Assembly (NCBI RefSeq): GCF_014334015.1
Contig: NZ_CP060488.1
Coordinates: forward strand, 1,446,501-1,510,500
Length of the DNA: 64,000 bases
Direction: 5' to 3'
Source: Bacteroides sp. M10
GTDB lineage: Bacteria > Bacteroidota > Bacteroidia > Bacteroidales > Bacteroidaceae
Below are positions 1-9,285 of this stretch, in pieces. Made by a program: the position numbers and the translations under genes. The notes beneath the pieces are model-generated. The model did not search any database and had not been told where the DNA came from. It saw only the letters and a program-made list of their open reading frames with translations. Numbering within the stretch: position 1 is the first letter of the stretch; the number at the start of each line of letters is the position of its first letter.

Positions 1-2
1 AA

Positions 3-944
3 GCCATATCTTCCAGCCAAATGGAAGGAGCCGCAACCACCAGAAAAGTAGCAAAGGAGATGTTGAGAAAAAGCCTTTCTCCACAAGACAAGTCTCAACA
101 GATGATATTCAACAATTATCAGACCATACGCTTTATAACTCAACATATAAATACCCCGTTATCGTCTGGGCTATTACAACAAATTCATGTCTTAATGACC
201 GAAAAGACATTAGAAAACCCAGCTGATGCCGGGAGATACAGAACGAATGACGAAGTAGTGGTGGAAGATGCCATATCACATGAAGTAGTACATACCCCTC
301 CTCCATATGAAGACATTCTTCCGTTTATTGAAGATTTATGTACATTCTTCAATGAAAACAATCCCAAAGTATTTATTCATCCGATCATTAGAGGCATTAT
401 CATTCATTTTATGATTGCCTATATGCATCCTTTTGTGGATGGAAACGGACGTACAGCAAGAGCCCTATTTTATTGGTATATGCTAAAAAGTGGCTACTGG
501 TTGACTGAATACTTATCTATTTCAAGGGTTATTGCCAAATCAAAAAAGTCCTATGAAAATGCTTACTTATACACGGAAGCAGATGAGAAAGACATGGGAT
601 ATTTCATAGCTTATAACCTTCGGGTGCTGGAGCTTGCCTTTAAAGAACTACAAACTTATATTAAACGTAAATTAGACCAGAAACATCAGGCATCTGTATT
701 CTATAAATTAGATAATATCAACGAACGCCAGGCAGATATTCTTAGGCTTATTAATGATAACCCTAAAATATTATTCACTGTAAAAGAACTGCAGAACAGG
801 TTCTCTGTCACTCATACTACTGCTAAAAATGATATTGACGGTCTTGTAGAAAGAAAACTGATAGATGAAATATCACTCAATAAAGTAAAGAAAGGGTATG
901 TAAAAGGAGAAATGTTTGATGAAATTGTTAAATCGATTACTTAG
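3..944 (+). CDS. Fic domain AMP-transferase (adenylyltransferase), 5' end outside the window
   Basis: Fic enzymes move AMP from ATP to a hydroxyl on a target protein. The core motif HPFVDGNGRTAR is intact (residues 136-147 counted from the ATG at 21) and carries the catalytic His and the nucleotide-binding loop. The frame is open through the left edge: codons 3-20 read AISSSQ, running straight into MEG. This spells the inhibitory-helix motif (S/T)xxxE(G/N), which in class II Fic proteins lies before the Fic core, so the ATG at 21 is internal and the true start is further left. The last 70 or so residues form a winged-helix DNA-binding domain (NERQADILRLI onward, then FTVKELQNRFSVTHTTAKND), as in Fic proteins thought to act as regulators. 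The target is unknown. A stem-loop follows the stop. Confidence 0.93.
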   Translation, partial: AISSSQMEGAATTRKVAKEMLRKSLSPQDKSQQMIFNNYQTIRFITQHINTPLSSGLLQQIHVLMTEKTLENPADAGRYRTNDEVVVEDAISHEVVHTPPPYEDILPFIEDLCTFFNENNPKVFIHPIIRGIIIHFMIAYMHPFVDGNGRTARALFYWYMLKSGYWLTEYLSISRVIAKSKKSYENAYLYTEADEKDMGYFIAYNLRVLELAFKELQTYIKRKLDQKHQASVFYKLDNINERQADILRLINDNPKILFTVKELQNRFSVTHTTAKNDIDGLVERKLIDEISLNKVKKGYVKGEMFDEIVKSIT

Positions 945-946
945 CC

Positions 947-991
947 TTTCCAATTCTTGCAAATATTTGAAGAATTTGCAAGAATTGGAAA
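947..991. terminator. Perfect 18-bp inverted repeat after the Fic gene
   Basis: Arms 947-964 and 974-991 are exact reverse complements around a 9-base loop. It begins 2 bases after the Fic stop codon. There is no U-tract on either strand, so it is not a textbook intrinsic terminator; it may stop or process transcripts, or be a protein-binding palindrome. Terminator is the most economical reading from position. Confidence 0.55.
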
Positions 992-1124
992 AAGTAGATA
1001 ATTAGGCATAGTTCATATATCCTATGATACCTCAAAATGTATTACCTTACGTTTACACTGATATTGTACAAATTGATTTAAATCAAAATCGTCCGGCCTG
1101 AACTCACCTTGAAAGATTTTGTTT

Positions 1125-1132
1125 TACCTTTG
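1125..1132 (+). promoter_or_regulatory. Bacteroides -7 element (TACCTTTG) for the MFS gene
   Basis: TACCTTTG fits the Bacteroides sigma-ABfr -7 consensus TAnnTTTG and lies 63 bases before the MFS start. I see no clear TTTG at the expected distance upstream, so only this half is supported. Confidence 0.5.
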
Positions 1133-1195
1133 CAGCCGAAATAAAAAAGCGGCAGATCAAAAGGTAAAAAGCAACAGGTATTAGGTAAGTTTGGT

Positions 1196-2338
1196 ATGAA
1201 GAAGAGTCTTATTGCATTGGCGTTCGGTACACTCGGATTGGGTATTGCCGAATTTGTGATGATGGGAATTTTGCCCGATGTGGCAAAAGATTTAGGTATT
1301 AGTATTCCTACCGCAGGGCATTTCATATCTGCTTATGCATTAGGCGTCTGCGTTGGTGCCCCTGTACTGACATTGGCCCGCAAATATCCATTAAAACATA
1401 TTCTGTTGGTATTAGTTACCTTGATTATGATAGGTAACATCTGTGCGGCTATGGCTCCCAATTACTGGGTGTTACTCGCTGCCCGTTTCATCTCCGGTTT
1501 ACCTCATGGCGCATACTTCGGAGTAGGATCTATTGTTGCCGAGAAACTGGCCGATAAAGGCAAAGGCTCGGAAGCCGTCTCCATCATGATTGCCGGAATG
1601 ACCATTGCCAACCTATTCGGTGTACCTCTGGGAACTTCTTTAAGTACCATGCTTTCTTGGCGTGCCACTTTCCTACTGGTCGGTATCTGGGGAATTGTTA
1701 TCATGTACTATATCTGGCGATGGGTTCCCCATGTAGAAGGTTTGCAGGACACCGGCTTTAAAGGGCAGTTCCGTTTTCTTAAAACTCCGGCTCCATGGTT
1801 GATTCTTGGTGCCACAGCCTTAGGAAACGGCGGTGTATTCTGTTGGTATAGCTACATCAATCCGCTGCTTACCAATGTGTCCGGCTTCTCTGTAGAAAGC
1901 ATTACGCCTTTAATGATTCTTGCCGGTTTCGGTATGGTGATGGGAAACCTGATTAGCGGACGTCTCTCCGACCGTTACACTCCCGGAAAGGTGGGAACTG
2001 CCGCACAAGCACTTATCTGCGTGATGTTATTGCTTATCTTCTTTCTCTCTCCATACAAATGGGCAGCCGCCCTGTTAATGTGCCTTTGTACGGCAGGACT
2101 GTTTGCTGTATCCAGTCCGGAACAGATATTGATTATCCGTGTAGCAAAAGGAGGAGAAATGTTGGGAGCAGCCTGCGTACAGGTTGCGTTCAATCTCGGA
2201 AACGCCATCGGTGCCTATGTAGGCGGACTGGCTGTCAGTGGCGGATACCGTTATCCTGCCCTGACAGGTGTACCGTTTGCCTTGATCGGATTCACTTTGT
2301 TCTTGATTTTTTATAAGAAATACCAAGCAAAATACTAA
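1196..2338 (+). CDS. MFS transporter, AraJ-like DHA1 drug/sugar exporter family
   Basis: A 380-residue inner-membrane protein with about 12 hydrophobic segments, the normal length for this family. The N-terminus (GIAEFVMMGILPDVAKDLG) matches the AraJ/NepI/YdhP type of proton-driven exporter, where this region forms helix 1. The conserved stretch after helix 4 (AARFISGLPHGAYFGVGS) is the family's signature. By homology it exports small hydrophilic molecules such as arabinose-related sugars or purine nucleosides, but the substrate cannot be told from sequence. It has its own promoter, and ychF follows 67 bases downstream with a separate one, so it is probably monocistronic. Confidence 0.85.
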   Translation: MKKSLIALAFGTLGLGIAEFVMMGILPDVAKDLGISIPTAGHFISAYALGVCVGAPVLTLARKYPLKHILLVLVTLIMIGNICAAMAPNYWVLLAARFISGLPHGAYFGVGSIVAEKLADKGKGSEAVSIMIAGMTIANLFGVPLGTSLSTMLSWRATFLLVGIWGIVIMYYIWRWVPHVEGLQDTGFKGQFRFLKTPAPWLILGATALGNGGVFCWYSYINPLLTNVSGFSVESITPLMILAGFGMVMGNLISGRLSDRYTPGKVGTAAQALICVMLLLIFFLSPYKWAAALLMCLCTAGLFAVSSPEQILIIRVAKGGEMLGAACVQVAFNLGNAIGAYVGGLAVSGGYRYPALTGVPFALIGFTLFLIFYKKYQAKY

Positions 2339-2355
2339 AACTCTCTCAAAATACC

Positions 2356-2363
2356 TATCTTTG
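2356..2363 (+). promoter_or_regulatory. Bacteroides -7 element (TATCTTTG) for ychF
   Basis: TATCTTTG matches TAnnTTTG and lies 42 bases before the ychF start. This places ychF under its own promoter, separate from the upstream exporter gene. Confidence 0.55.
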
Positions 2364-2405
2364 CAGTCAGATTATCTTTTAATTAAATAAAAACGAAATA
2401 GATAA

Positions 2406-3509
2406 ATGGCATTGCAATGTGGTATTGTCGGACTACCGAACGTGGGTAAGTCGACTCTTTTCAACTGTTTGTCGAACGCAAAGGCACAAGCGGCAAACTT
2501 CCCTTTCTGTACAATTGAACCGAATGTAGGTGTAATTACCGTTCCTGACGAACGTCTGAACGCACTGGCAGAACTGGTACATCCCCAACGAATTGTTCCT
2601 ACAACTGTAGAAATCGTAGATATCGCCGGACTGGTGAAAGGCGCAAGCAAAGGCGAAGGACTGGGAAACAAGTTCCTTGCCAATATCCGTGAAACAGATG
2701 CAATCATCCATGTGCTCCGTTGCTTCGACGACGACAACGTGACACACGTAGACGGAAGTGTAAACCCTGTCCGTGACAAAGAGATCATCGACTACGAACT
2801 CCAACTGAAAGATCTGGAAACAATCGAAAGCCGTATTCAAAAAGTACAGAAACAGGCACAAACAGGTGGAGATAAGGCTGCTAAACAAGCTTATGATGTA
2901 CTCGTCCAATATAAAGATGCACTAGAACAAGGTAAATCTGCACGTACAGTGACTTTCGAAACGAAAGACGAACAAAAGATTGCTCACGAACTGTTCCTGC
3001 TAACCAGCAAACCGGTGATGTACGTTTGCAACGTTGATGAAGCAAGTGCAGTAAACGGCAATAAATACGTAGATATGGTACGCGAAGCCGTGAAAGACGA
3101 GAATGCTGAAATTCTGGTGGTTGCAGCCAAAACAGAAGCGGACATTGCCGAACTGGAAACGTACGAAGACCGCCAGATGTTCCTTGCCGAAGTAGGCTTG
3201 GAAGAATCGGGCGTAGCACGTCTTATCAAATCAGCTTATAAGCTATTGAATCTTGAAACCTATTTCACAGCCGGTGTGCAGGAAGTACGCGCCTGGACTT
3301 ACGAAAAGGGATGGAAAGCTCCTCAATGTGCTGGTGTTATCCATACTGACTTTGAAAAAGGCTTTATCCGTGCCGAAGTTATCAAATACGAGGACTATAT
3401 TCAATACGGATCGGAAGCAGCTGTGAAAGAAGCCGGAAAGCTGGGTGTGGAAGGAAAAGAATATGTAGTGCAGGACGGAGACATCATGCATTTCCGTTTC
3501 AATGTGTGA
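2406..3509 (+). CDS. ychF: Redox-regulated ATPase YchF (OLA1 family)
   Basis: A universally conserved P-loop protein of the Obg superfamily that hydrolyses ATP rather than GTP, binds ribosomes and is linked to oxidative stress control. The P-loop GLPNVGKST is at residues 9-17, switch region DIAGLVKGASKGEGLG follows, and the usual NKxD specificity motif is replaced by NVDE (CNVDEASAVNG), the hallmark of the ATP preference. A central coiled-coil (roughly residues 130-200) and a C-terminal TGS domain complete the protein. Length 367 matches the usual 363-368. The start has a promoter close upstream; the ketopantoate reductase-like gene follows after 47 bases. Confidence 0.97.
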   Translation: MALQCGIVGLPNVGKSTLFNCLSNAKAQAANFPFCTIEPNVGVITVPDERLNALAELVHPQRIVPTTVEIVDIAGLVKGASKGEGLGNKFLANIRETDAIIHVLRCFDDDNVTHVDGSVNPVRDKEIIDYELQLKDLETIESRIQKVQKQAQTGGDKAAKQAYDVLVQYKDALEQGKSARTVTFETKDEQKIAHELFLLTSKPVMYVCNVDEASAVNGNKYVDMVREAVKDENAEILVVAAKTEADIAELETYEDRQMFLAEVGLEESGVARLIKSAYKLLNLETYFTAGVQEVRAWTYEKGWKAPQCAGVIHTDFEKGFIRAEVIKYEDYIQYGSEAAVKEAGKLGVEGKEYVVQDGDIMHFRFNV

Positions 3510-3556
3510 TTATCAATAATCACCAACGACTCATTAATTATTAATTCGCTAATAAC

Positions 3557-4465
3557 ATGAAGTATCTCATCGCAGGAACTGGAGGTGTAGGCGGCAGTAT
3601 CGCAGGATTTTTGTCGCTGGCAGGCAAAGATGTAACCTGTATTGCCCGTGGTGCTCATTTGCAAGCAATACAAACGGATGGTTTAAAACTGAAGTCGGAT
3701 TTAAAAGGCGAACATACGCTCCGGATTCCGGCAACTACCGCTGAAGAATTCAATGGAAAAGCGGATGTGATATTTGTATGCGTGAAAGGTTACTCGGTCG
3801 ATTCTATTGTAGAACTCATTCAAAGAGCCGCTCACAAAGACACGGTTGTCATCCCCATACTGAATGTGTATGGAACAGGACCGCGGATACAGAAACTTGT
3901 CCCGGGAGTCACCGTTCTGGATGGTTGCATCTATATTGTGGGGTTTATATCCGGCACAGGAGAAATCACCCAGATGGGGAAAATCTTCCGGTTGGTGTAC
4001 GGCGCTCATCGCGGCACTATCGTCAAACCCGGATTACTGGAAGCCATCCAACAGGATTTGCAGGAAGCAGGTATCAAAGTAGACCTTTCACCGGATATCA
4101 ACCGGGATACGTTTATCAAATGGTCGTTTATTTCGGCAATGGCTTTAACTGGGGCTTACTACGATGTACCGATGGGTGAAGTCCAAAAGCCGGGAAAGGT
4201 ACGGGATACATTCATCGGACTCACAACAGAGAGCGCTGCTTTAGGAAAGAAGCTAGGTGTGGAATTCCCGGAAGATCCTGTAACTTACAACCTGAAAGTT
4301 ATCGATAAACTGGATCCCGAAAGCACTGCTTCCATGCAGAAAGATCTGGCACGCGGACACGAATCCGAGATACAGGGACTGCTCTTCGATATGATTGCAG
4401 CAGCCGAAGAACAAGGTATTGACATACCGACCTACCGGATGGTTGCAGAAAAATTCAAAGAATAG
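3557..4465 (+). CDS. Ketopantoate reductase family protein (PanE/ApbA)
   Basis: NADPH-dependent 2-dehydropantoate 2-reductase family: the founding members reduce ketopantoate to pantoate for coenzyme A synthesis. The N-terminal Rossmann fold shows the dinucleotide motif GTGGVGG (residues 7-13). The ApbA C-terminal helical domain follows, with DINRDTFIKWSFISAMAL carrying the conserved Lys-Trp region and a conserved ESEIQGLLFDMI segment near the end. 302 residues is normal. Bacteroides genomes carry several family members, and some act on other 2-keto acids, so I leave the symbol blank. It sits between ychF and lgt with short gaps, and may be co-transcribed with lgt. Confidence 0.85.
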   Translation: MKYLIAGTGGVGGSIAGFLSLAGKDVTCIARGAHLQAIQTDGLKLKSDLKGEHTLRIPATTAEEFNGKADVIFVCVKGYSVDSIVELIQRAAHKDTVVIPILNVYGTGPRIQKLVPGVTVLDGCIYIVGFISGTGEITQMGKIFRLVYGAHRGTIVKPGLLEAIQQDLQEAGIKVDLSPDINRDTFIKWSFISAMALTGAYYDVPMGEVQKPGKVRDTFIGLTTESAALGKKLGVEFPEDPVTYNLKVIDKLDPESTASMQKDLARGHESEIQGLLFDMIAAAEEQGIDIPTYRMVAEKFKE

Positions 4466-4514
4466 CCACTAGAGAAAGAATGAAACCTATTAAATAAATA
4501 ATACTACCAAGCCT

Positions 4515-5348
4515 ATGTATTCACTTCTCAACATCAACTGGAACCCGAATCCCGAACTATTCAACCTGTTCGGTATTTCTATCCGTTATTACGGATTATT
4601 GTGGGCAGTAGGAATATTCTTTGCTTATGTTGTTGTTCACTACCAGTTCCGGGATAAAAAGATAGAAGAAAAGAAGTTTGATCCGCTTTTCTTTTACTGT
4701 TTCTTTGGTATTCTGATCGGTGCCCGCCTGGGACACTGTTTATTCTATGATCCGGGATACTATCTGTCACATTTCTGGGAAATGATTCTTCCCATCAAGT
4801 TTATGCCGGACGGAAACTGGAAGTTTACCGGATACGAGGGATTGGCCAGTCATGGTGGCACACTGGGATTGATGATTTCGCTCTGGTTGTATTGCCGTAA
4901 GACAAAGCTCCACTATATGGATGTGGTAGACATGATTGCCGTAGCTACTCCAATCACAGCCTGCTTCATTCGCCTTGCCAACCTGATGAACTCTGAAATC
5001 ATCGGTAAACCGACTGATGTGCCCTGGGCATTTGTTTTTGAACGCATTGATATGCAGCCCCGCCATCCGGGACAGCTTTACGAAGCCATCGCCTATCTCA
5101 TCCTGTTCTTCATCATGATCTATCTGTATAAGAATTACAGCAAGAAATTACATCGTGGATTCTTCTTCGGTCTCTGTCTGACTTACATCTTTGTCTTCCG
5201 TTTCTTCATCGAATTCCTGAAAGAGAATCAGGAAGCATTCGAAGACCACATGATGTTCAATATGGGACAATGGTTAAGCGTTCCATTTGTCATCATAGGC
5301 GTTTATTTCATGTTCTTCTATGACCGGAAGAAAGTAGAAAAGAAATGA
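4515..5348 (+). CDS. lgt: Prolipoprotein diacylglyceryl transferase Lgt
   Basis: Inner-membrane enzyme that attaches diacylglycerol from phosphatidylglycerol to the lipobox Cys of prolipoproteins, the first step of lipoprotein maturation; the SusD proteins and other lipoproteins in this window depend on it. Visible signatures: [22 protein letters not shown], the Lgt box [16 protein letters not shown], and RHPGQLYEA, all with conserved Arg/His/Glu. Seven hydrophobic segments; 277 residues is standard. Its ATGA end overlaps the start of the next gene by 4 bases, indicating translational coupling. Confidence 0.96.
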   Translation: MYSLLNINWNPNPELFNLFGISIRYYGLLWAVGIFFAYVVVHYQFRDKKIEEKKFDPLFFYCFFGILIGARLGHCLFYDPGYYLSHFWEMILPIKFMPDGNWKFTGYEGLASHGGTLGLMISLWLYCRKTKLHYMDVVDMIAVATPITACFIRLANLMNSEIIGKPTDVPWAFVFERIDMQPRHPGQLYEAIAYLILFFIMIYLYKNYSKKLHRGFFFGLCLTYIFVFRFFIEFLKENQEAFEDHMMFNMGQWLSVPFVIIGVYFMFFYDRKKVEKK

Positions 5349-5989
5349 AACATATCATTGATATAGAAACTTGGGAGCGGAAGGAGAATTTCAACTTCTT
5401 CCGCCACTTCCAGAATCCACAATTATCCATTACCTCCGAAGTAGAATGCGGAGGAGCAAAGAAACGGGCCAAAGAGGCTCATCAATCCTTCTTCTTGCAC
5501 TACCTTTATGCCGTGCTTCGTGCAGCCAATGAGATTCCAGAATTACGCTATCGTATTGATCCGGAAGGTCGCGTAGTGCTCTATGATAAAATAGATATTC
5601 TATCTCCAATCAAAATAAAAGAGAACGGCAAATTCTTCACCATACGCTTTCCTTATCACGAAGATTTCGATACCTTTTATCAGGAAGCCCGGAAGATTAT
5701 TGATTCTATTCCCGAAGATGGTGATCCGTATGCAGCCGAAAATGGAGAGGTAGCCCACGGAGATTACGGTCTGATCCTGTTAAGCGCGACTCCCGATTTA
5801 TATTTTACTTCAATCACAGGTACACAAGAAAAACAAAGTGGCAACAATTATCCGCTACTGAATGCAGGAAAAGCAATCACCAAAGAAGGTAAATTAGTAA
5901 TGCCTATCGCTATGACCATTCATCATGGATTTGTAGACGGGCATCATCTTTCATTGTTTTACAGGAAAGTAGAAGAGTTACTAAAATAA
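5345..5989 (+). CDS. Chloramphenicol acetyltransferase-like CoA-dependent acyltransferase
   Basis: Trimeric CAT-fold acetyltransferase of 214 residues, the usual size for CatA-type proteins. The catalytic motif HHxxxDG is present as HHGFVDG (from residue 193), as is the early [13 protein letters not shown] segment characteristic of CAT proteins. Such chromosomal CAT-like genes are common in Bacteroides and need not confer chloramphenicol resistance; the acceptor is unknown. The start codon overlaps the lgt stop (ATGA), so it is probably translated with lgt. A palindrome lies between it and convergent mutS. Confidence 0.85.
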   Translation: MKHIIDIETWERKENFNFFRHFQNPQLSITSEVECGGAKKRAKEAHQSFFLHYLYAVLRAANEIPELRYRIDPEGRVVLYDKIDILSPIKIKENGKFFTIRFPYHEDFDTFYQEARKIIDSIPEDGDPYAAENGEVAHGDYGLILLSATPDLYFTSITGTQEKQSGNNYPLLNAGKAITKEGKLVMPIAMTIHHGFVDGHHLSLFYRKVEELLK

Positions 5990-6047
5990 AGCACAAACAA
6001 GGATTATCATTCTCCCCCATTGCTTCATATTACAGATTTTAAATTAA

Positions 6048-6067
6048 GGGGAAATAATTATTTCCCC
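6048..6067. terminator. Palindromic hairpin between convergent genes, overlapping the mutS stop
   Basis: A perfect 20-base palindrome (10-base arms 6048-6057 and 6058-6067) made of a GGGGAAAT/ATTTCCCC stem closing on AATT. On the minus strand it is followed by T-rich sequence, as expected for a mutS terminator, and it may serve the plus-strand acyltransferase gene as well. It includes the mutS stop codon. Confidence 0.55.
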
Positions 6068-8676
6068 CTGACTATCTTCTTGATATCATTCAGCTTATTC
6101 AGTGCTTCAATCGGAGTGAGATTATTCACATCCAAATTCAGAATCTCATCACGAATCTGACAGAGAATCGGATCATCCAGTTGGAAGAAACTCAACTGCA
6201 TCCCTCCACGGTTCTCGCTCACTTCCGTCAACGGTTTACCGGAAATACCTTGTTGGCGATTGTCAGATTCGAGCTGCTTCAGTATCTCATTGGCACGTTT
6301 CACTATACTTTTCGGCATACCAGCCATCTTTGCCACGTGAATACCGAAAGAGTGCTCACTACCACCCCGCTCCAGCTTACGAAGGAAGATTACCTTATTA
6401 TCAACTTCTTTCACCGATACATTATAATTCTTGATACGCTTGAAGGATTTCTCCATCTCATTCAATTCATGATAATGCGTAGCAAATAAGGTACGTGCTT
6501 TAGCTTTCGGATGCTCATGGATATGCTCTACAATTGCCCAAGCAATGGAAATACCGTCATAAGTAGACGTACCACGTCCCAACTCATCAAACAACACCAG
6601 ACTTCGGGAAGAAACATTGTTCAGAATATCTGCCGCTTCATTCATCTCCACCATGAATGTTGATTCTCCGACCGATATATTATCACTCGCTCCTACACGA
6701 GTAAATATCTTGTCTACCAAACCAATGTGCGCACTCTCCGCAGGAACAAACGAACCGATTTGAGCCAATAATGTAATCAATGCCGTCTGACGTAAAAGCG
6801 CAGACTTACCGGCCATGTTTGGACCTGTAATAATAATAATCTGCTGCGTAGTGCTGTCCAGCATTACATCATTAGCAATATACTTCTCGCCAATCGGAAG
6901 CTGCTTTTCAATCACCGGATGACGTCCCTGGCGAATATCCAACACATCATTATCCTCAATGACCGGACGAATATAACGATTCTCACGGGCGACATTGGCA
7001 AATGACAACAAGCAATCCAAACGTGCAATCTGATTCGCATTCACCTGTATCTGCGGAATAAACTCCGTCAATGCCTGAACCAAATCCGTATATAATTGAG
7101 TCTCCAACGCAAGAATCTTATCTTCGGCACCCAGAATTTTCTCTTCATATTCCTTTAGTTCCTGTGTGATATATCGCTCCGCATTAACCAACGTCTGTTT
7201 ACGAATCCATTCTTTCGGAACTTTATCTTTGTGGACATTACGAACCTCGATATAGTAACCGAATACGTTATTATAAGCTACTTTCAAGCTCGGAATACCC
7301 GTCGACTCACTTTCACGCTGTTGTATCTTCAGCAAATAATCTTTTCCTGAATAAGAGATTTGGCGCAATTCATCCAGGTCTGCATTCACACCGTCTTTAA
7401 TTACTCCGCCCTTATTTATCAATAAAGGAGGATCATTATTTATCTCTTTAGCAATCCGGTCACGAATAGGAATACAAAGATTCAGCTGTTCACCAATACG
7501 ATTTAAGCTGGCATTATCAGCTTCCAGACATGCCTCTTTTATTGGCTCAATTGCTTGCAAAGCAACTTTCAACTGAACAACTTCACGAGGCGACACACGG
7601 CCTACAGCCACTTTGGAAATAATACGCTCCAAGTCCCCTATCAAATGCAACTGCTCTTCAATCAGTTCTTTAAATTCCGGTTGACGGAAGAAATATTCAA
7701 CTACGTTCAAACGTTCATTGATTGGTTTCTCATCTTTCAATGGAAAAACCATCCAACGTTTCAGCAGACGTGCCCCCATCGGGCTGATCGTTCTGTCAAT
7801 CACATTGAGCAGACTGCTTCCGCCGTCATTCATATTGCCAATCAGCTCAAGACTGCGCACAGTGAACTTGTCCAGACGGACGTATTTATCTTCTTCAATA
7901 CGAGCCAATGAGGTGATATGACCAATCTGCGTATGTTGCGTCATCGTCAGATATTGCAGGATAGCACCGGAAGCAATGATACCATTCTTCAAATGCTCCA
8001 CCCCAAAACCTTTCAGATTCTTCGTCTCAAAGTGTTTCAGCAATTTCTCACGAGCCGTCGTTTCTGTAAACACCCAATCATCCAGCTCGAACGTGAAAAA
8101 CTTACTGCCGAAATTACCTTCAAACATCAAACGTTTGCCACGTTCAAAAAGAATTTCCTTCGGGGCGAAGTTGTTCAACAGTTTATCAATATAATCAAAA
8201 GGTCCTTCTGCAGTTAGGAATTCACCGGTAGAAATATCAAGAAAGGCAACCCCACAGGAAGCTTTCCCGAAATGAACGGCAGCAAGGAAGTTATTTTCTT
8301 TATAATTCAGGACATTATCATTGATAGAAACACCGGGAGTCACCAGTTCGGTAATGCCACGTTTCACCAATTTTTTCGTCATTTTCGGATCTTCCAACTG
8401 GTCACAGATAGCGACACGCTTTCCGGCACGAACCAATTTCGGAAGATAAGTGTCGAGAGCATGATGCGGGAATCCCGCCATCTCAACAGTCTTTCCTTTC
8501 CCGTTAGCACGTTTTGTCAGTGTGATTCCTAATATTTCCGATGCAACGATGGCATCCGTAGAATATGTTTCATAAAAGTCACCGCAACGAAACAGCATCA
8601 CTGCATCCGGATGTTTTGCTTTCAAATCCAGAAACTGTTTCATCATCGGGGTGAGGACGATTTCTTCTTCGTTCAC
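6058..8676 (-). CDS. mutS: DNA mismatch repair protein MutS
   Basis: MutS recognises mismatches and small loops and, with ATP, recruits MutL. The mismatch-contacting FxE motif is present (CGDFYETY), followed by connector, lever and clamp regions; the Walker A motif GPNMAGKS is at residues 618-625 and the Walker [13 protein letters not shown] follows, with FATHYHEL after it. I place the start at the GTG at 8676 (872 residues) and not at the upstream ATG at 8775. A strong AAAGGAGAG ribosome site lies just before the GTG, a -7 promoter element sits at 8727-8734, and the first residues [15 protein letters not shown] are where MutS homology begins. The upstream extension would lie across the promoter. 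Confidence 0.95.
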   Translation of the reverse strand: MNEEEIVLTPMMKQFLDLKAKHPDAVMLFRCGDFYETYSTDAIVASEILGITLTKRANGKGKTVEMAGFPHHALDTYLPKLVRAGKRVAICDQLEDPKMTKKLVKRGITELVTPGVSINDNVLNYKENNFLAAVHFGKASCGVAFLDISTGEFLTAEGPFDYIDKLLNNFAPKEILFERGKRLMFEGNFGSKFFTFELDDWVFTETTAREKLLKHFETKNLKGFGVEHLKNGIIASGAILQYLTMTQHTQIGHITSLARIEEDKYVRLDKFTVRSLELIGNMNDGGSSLLNVIDRTISPMGARLLKRWMVFPLKDEKPINERLNVVEYFFRQPEFKELIEEQLHLIGDLERIISKVAVGRVSPREVVQLKVALQAIEPIKEACLEADNASLNRIGEQLNLCIPIRDRIAKEINNDPPLLINKGGVIKDGVNADLDELRQISYSGKDYLLKIQQRESESTGIPSLKVAYNNVFGYYIEVRNVHKDKVPKEWIRKQTLVNAERYITQELKEYEEKILGAEDKILALETQLYTDLVQALTEFIPQIQVNANQIARLDCLLSFANVARENRYIRPVIEDNDVLDIRQGRHPVIEKQLPIGEKYIANDVMLDSTTQQIIIITGPNMAGKSALLRQTALITLLAQIGSFVPAESAHIGLVDKIFTRVGASDNISVGESTFMVEMNEAADILNNVSSRSLVLFDELGRGTSTYDGISIAWAIVEHIHEHPKAKARTLFATHYHELNEMEKSFKRIKNYNVSVKEVDNKVIFLRKLERGGSEHSFGIHVAKMAGMPKSIVKRANEILKQLESDNRQQGISGKPLTEVSENRGGMQLSFFQLDDPILCQIRDEILNLDVNNLTPIEALNKLNDIKKIVRGK

Positions 8677-8718
8677 GGTTCTCTCCTTTTCTTTTTTATT
8701 TAGGGTAAACAATTGCAA

Positions 8719-8758
8719 TATCTTTGCAAAGATAACGGTTTTTCGGCAGAGAATCAAC
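8719..8758 (-). promoter_or_regulatory. mutS promoter with a 16-bp perfect palindrome over the -7 element
   Basis: On the minus strand TTG (8755-8757), 20 bases, then TATCTTTG (8727-8734) fits the Bacteroides promoter form. The -7 box is half of the exact palindrome TATCTTTGCAAAGATA (8719-8734), so the same word also reads as a -7 box on the plus strand. Confidence 0.65.
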
Positions 8759-8882
8759 GGTATCCTCCAATTCAATTTTCACAATTAGTGTTGCATACCA
8801 TCAAAAAAAGAGGGCTTATTTCTTAACAAGTAGGAGAAAAATATTAAAACGTGTTATAAAACATACTATTTTTCTTGGATAA

Positions 8883-8913
8883 TTTGCTAATTTCCCAATA
8901 GTCCGTATCTTTG
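8883..8913 (+). promoter_or_regulatory. Strong Bacteroides promoter for the small RNA
   Basis: TTTG at 8883-8886, a 19-base spacer and TATCTTTG at 8906-8913 give an exact match to the Bacteroides promoter consensus. Initiation would be about 5-8 bases after the -7 box. Confidence 0.75.
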
Positions 8914-8919
8914 CAATGT

Positions 8920-8981
8920 GTTTTTCATAGTATTAGATTTAAGGTTAACAAAGGTTGGAGCAAGGCGTTGCTCCTTTTTTT
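8920..8981 (+). ncRNA. Short RNA (about 60 nt) ending in an intrinsic terminator
   Basis: Between a consensus promoter and a terminator lies a transcript of about 60 bases with no reading frame. The 5' part includes TATTAGATTTAAGGTTAACA; the 3' part is a GGAGCAA/TTGCTCC 7-bp stem with a GGCG loop (8957-8974) and then seven Ts. From memory, very similar leaders with the ATTAGATTTAAGGTTAACA core and a variable terminator stem occur repeatedly in Bacteroides genomes, but I cannot check this here. It could be a stand-alone small RNA or an attenuated leader for the SusC operon 300 bases downstream. The start at 8920 is estimated from the promoter. Confidence 0.65.
8957..8981 (+). terminator. Intrinsic terminator of the short RNA
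   Basis: Perfect 7-bp stem (8957-8963 with 8968-8974), 4-base loop and a run of seven Ts. It is the most canonical rho-independent terminator in the window. The stretch 8982-9225 that follows shows no gene or clear signal. Confidence 0.85.
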
Positions 8982-9225
8982 ATGTCCGTACGTTTCTTCC
9001 CTATTTAAATTAGAAGCAGAAAACGCTTGCTTCCAATGATAAAATACTTCTTTCCTCTCCACAACCCAATCCTACACATACATTATAAATCATTAGAGCA
9101 ATGCAAAGAGCCAGCTATAATATAGCGCAAACCAAAATTCTATACTTTTATAAAAAAATAATAAACTTCAATTAATACTTGTCCAGACAGAAATTCATAT
9201 TCTGCATACAAATATTAGCATTTTT

Positions 9226-9257
9226 CTTGTTTATATCGGCTAAGAATAATACATTTG
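9226..9257 (+). promoter_or_regulatory. Promoter of the SusC/SusD/lipoprotein operon
   Basis: CTTG at 9226-9229, a 20-base spacer and TACATTTG at 9250-9257 fit the Bacteroides consensus with one change in the upstream box. It lies 28 bases before the SusC start. No sigma/anti-sigma pair or hybrid sensor is encoded next to it. Confidence 0.6.
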
Positions 9258-9285
9258 CATCTATACAAACCAAATTAATATAATT

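Noticed and set aside
8677..8775. 33-codon N-terminal extension of mutS from the ATG at 8775
   Set aside because: It lies across the predicted promoter and has no MutS homology; the GTG at 8676 has a strong ribosome site.
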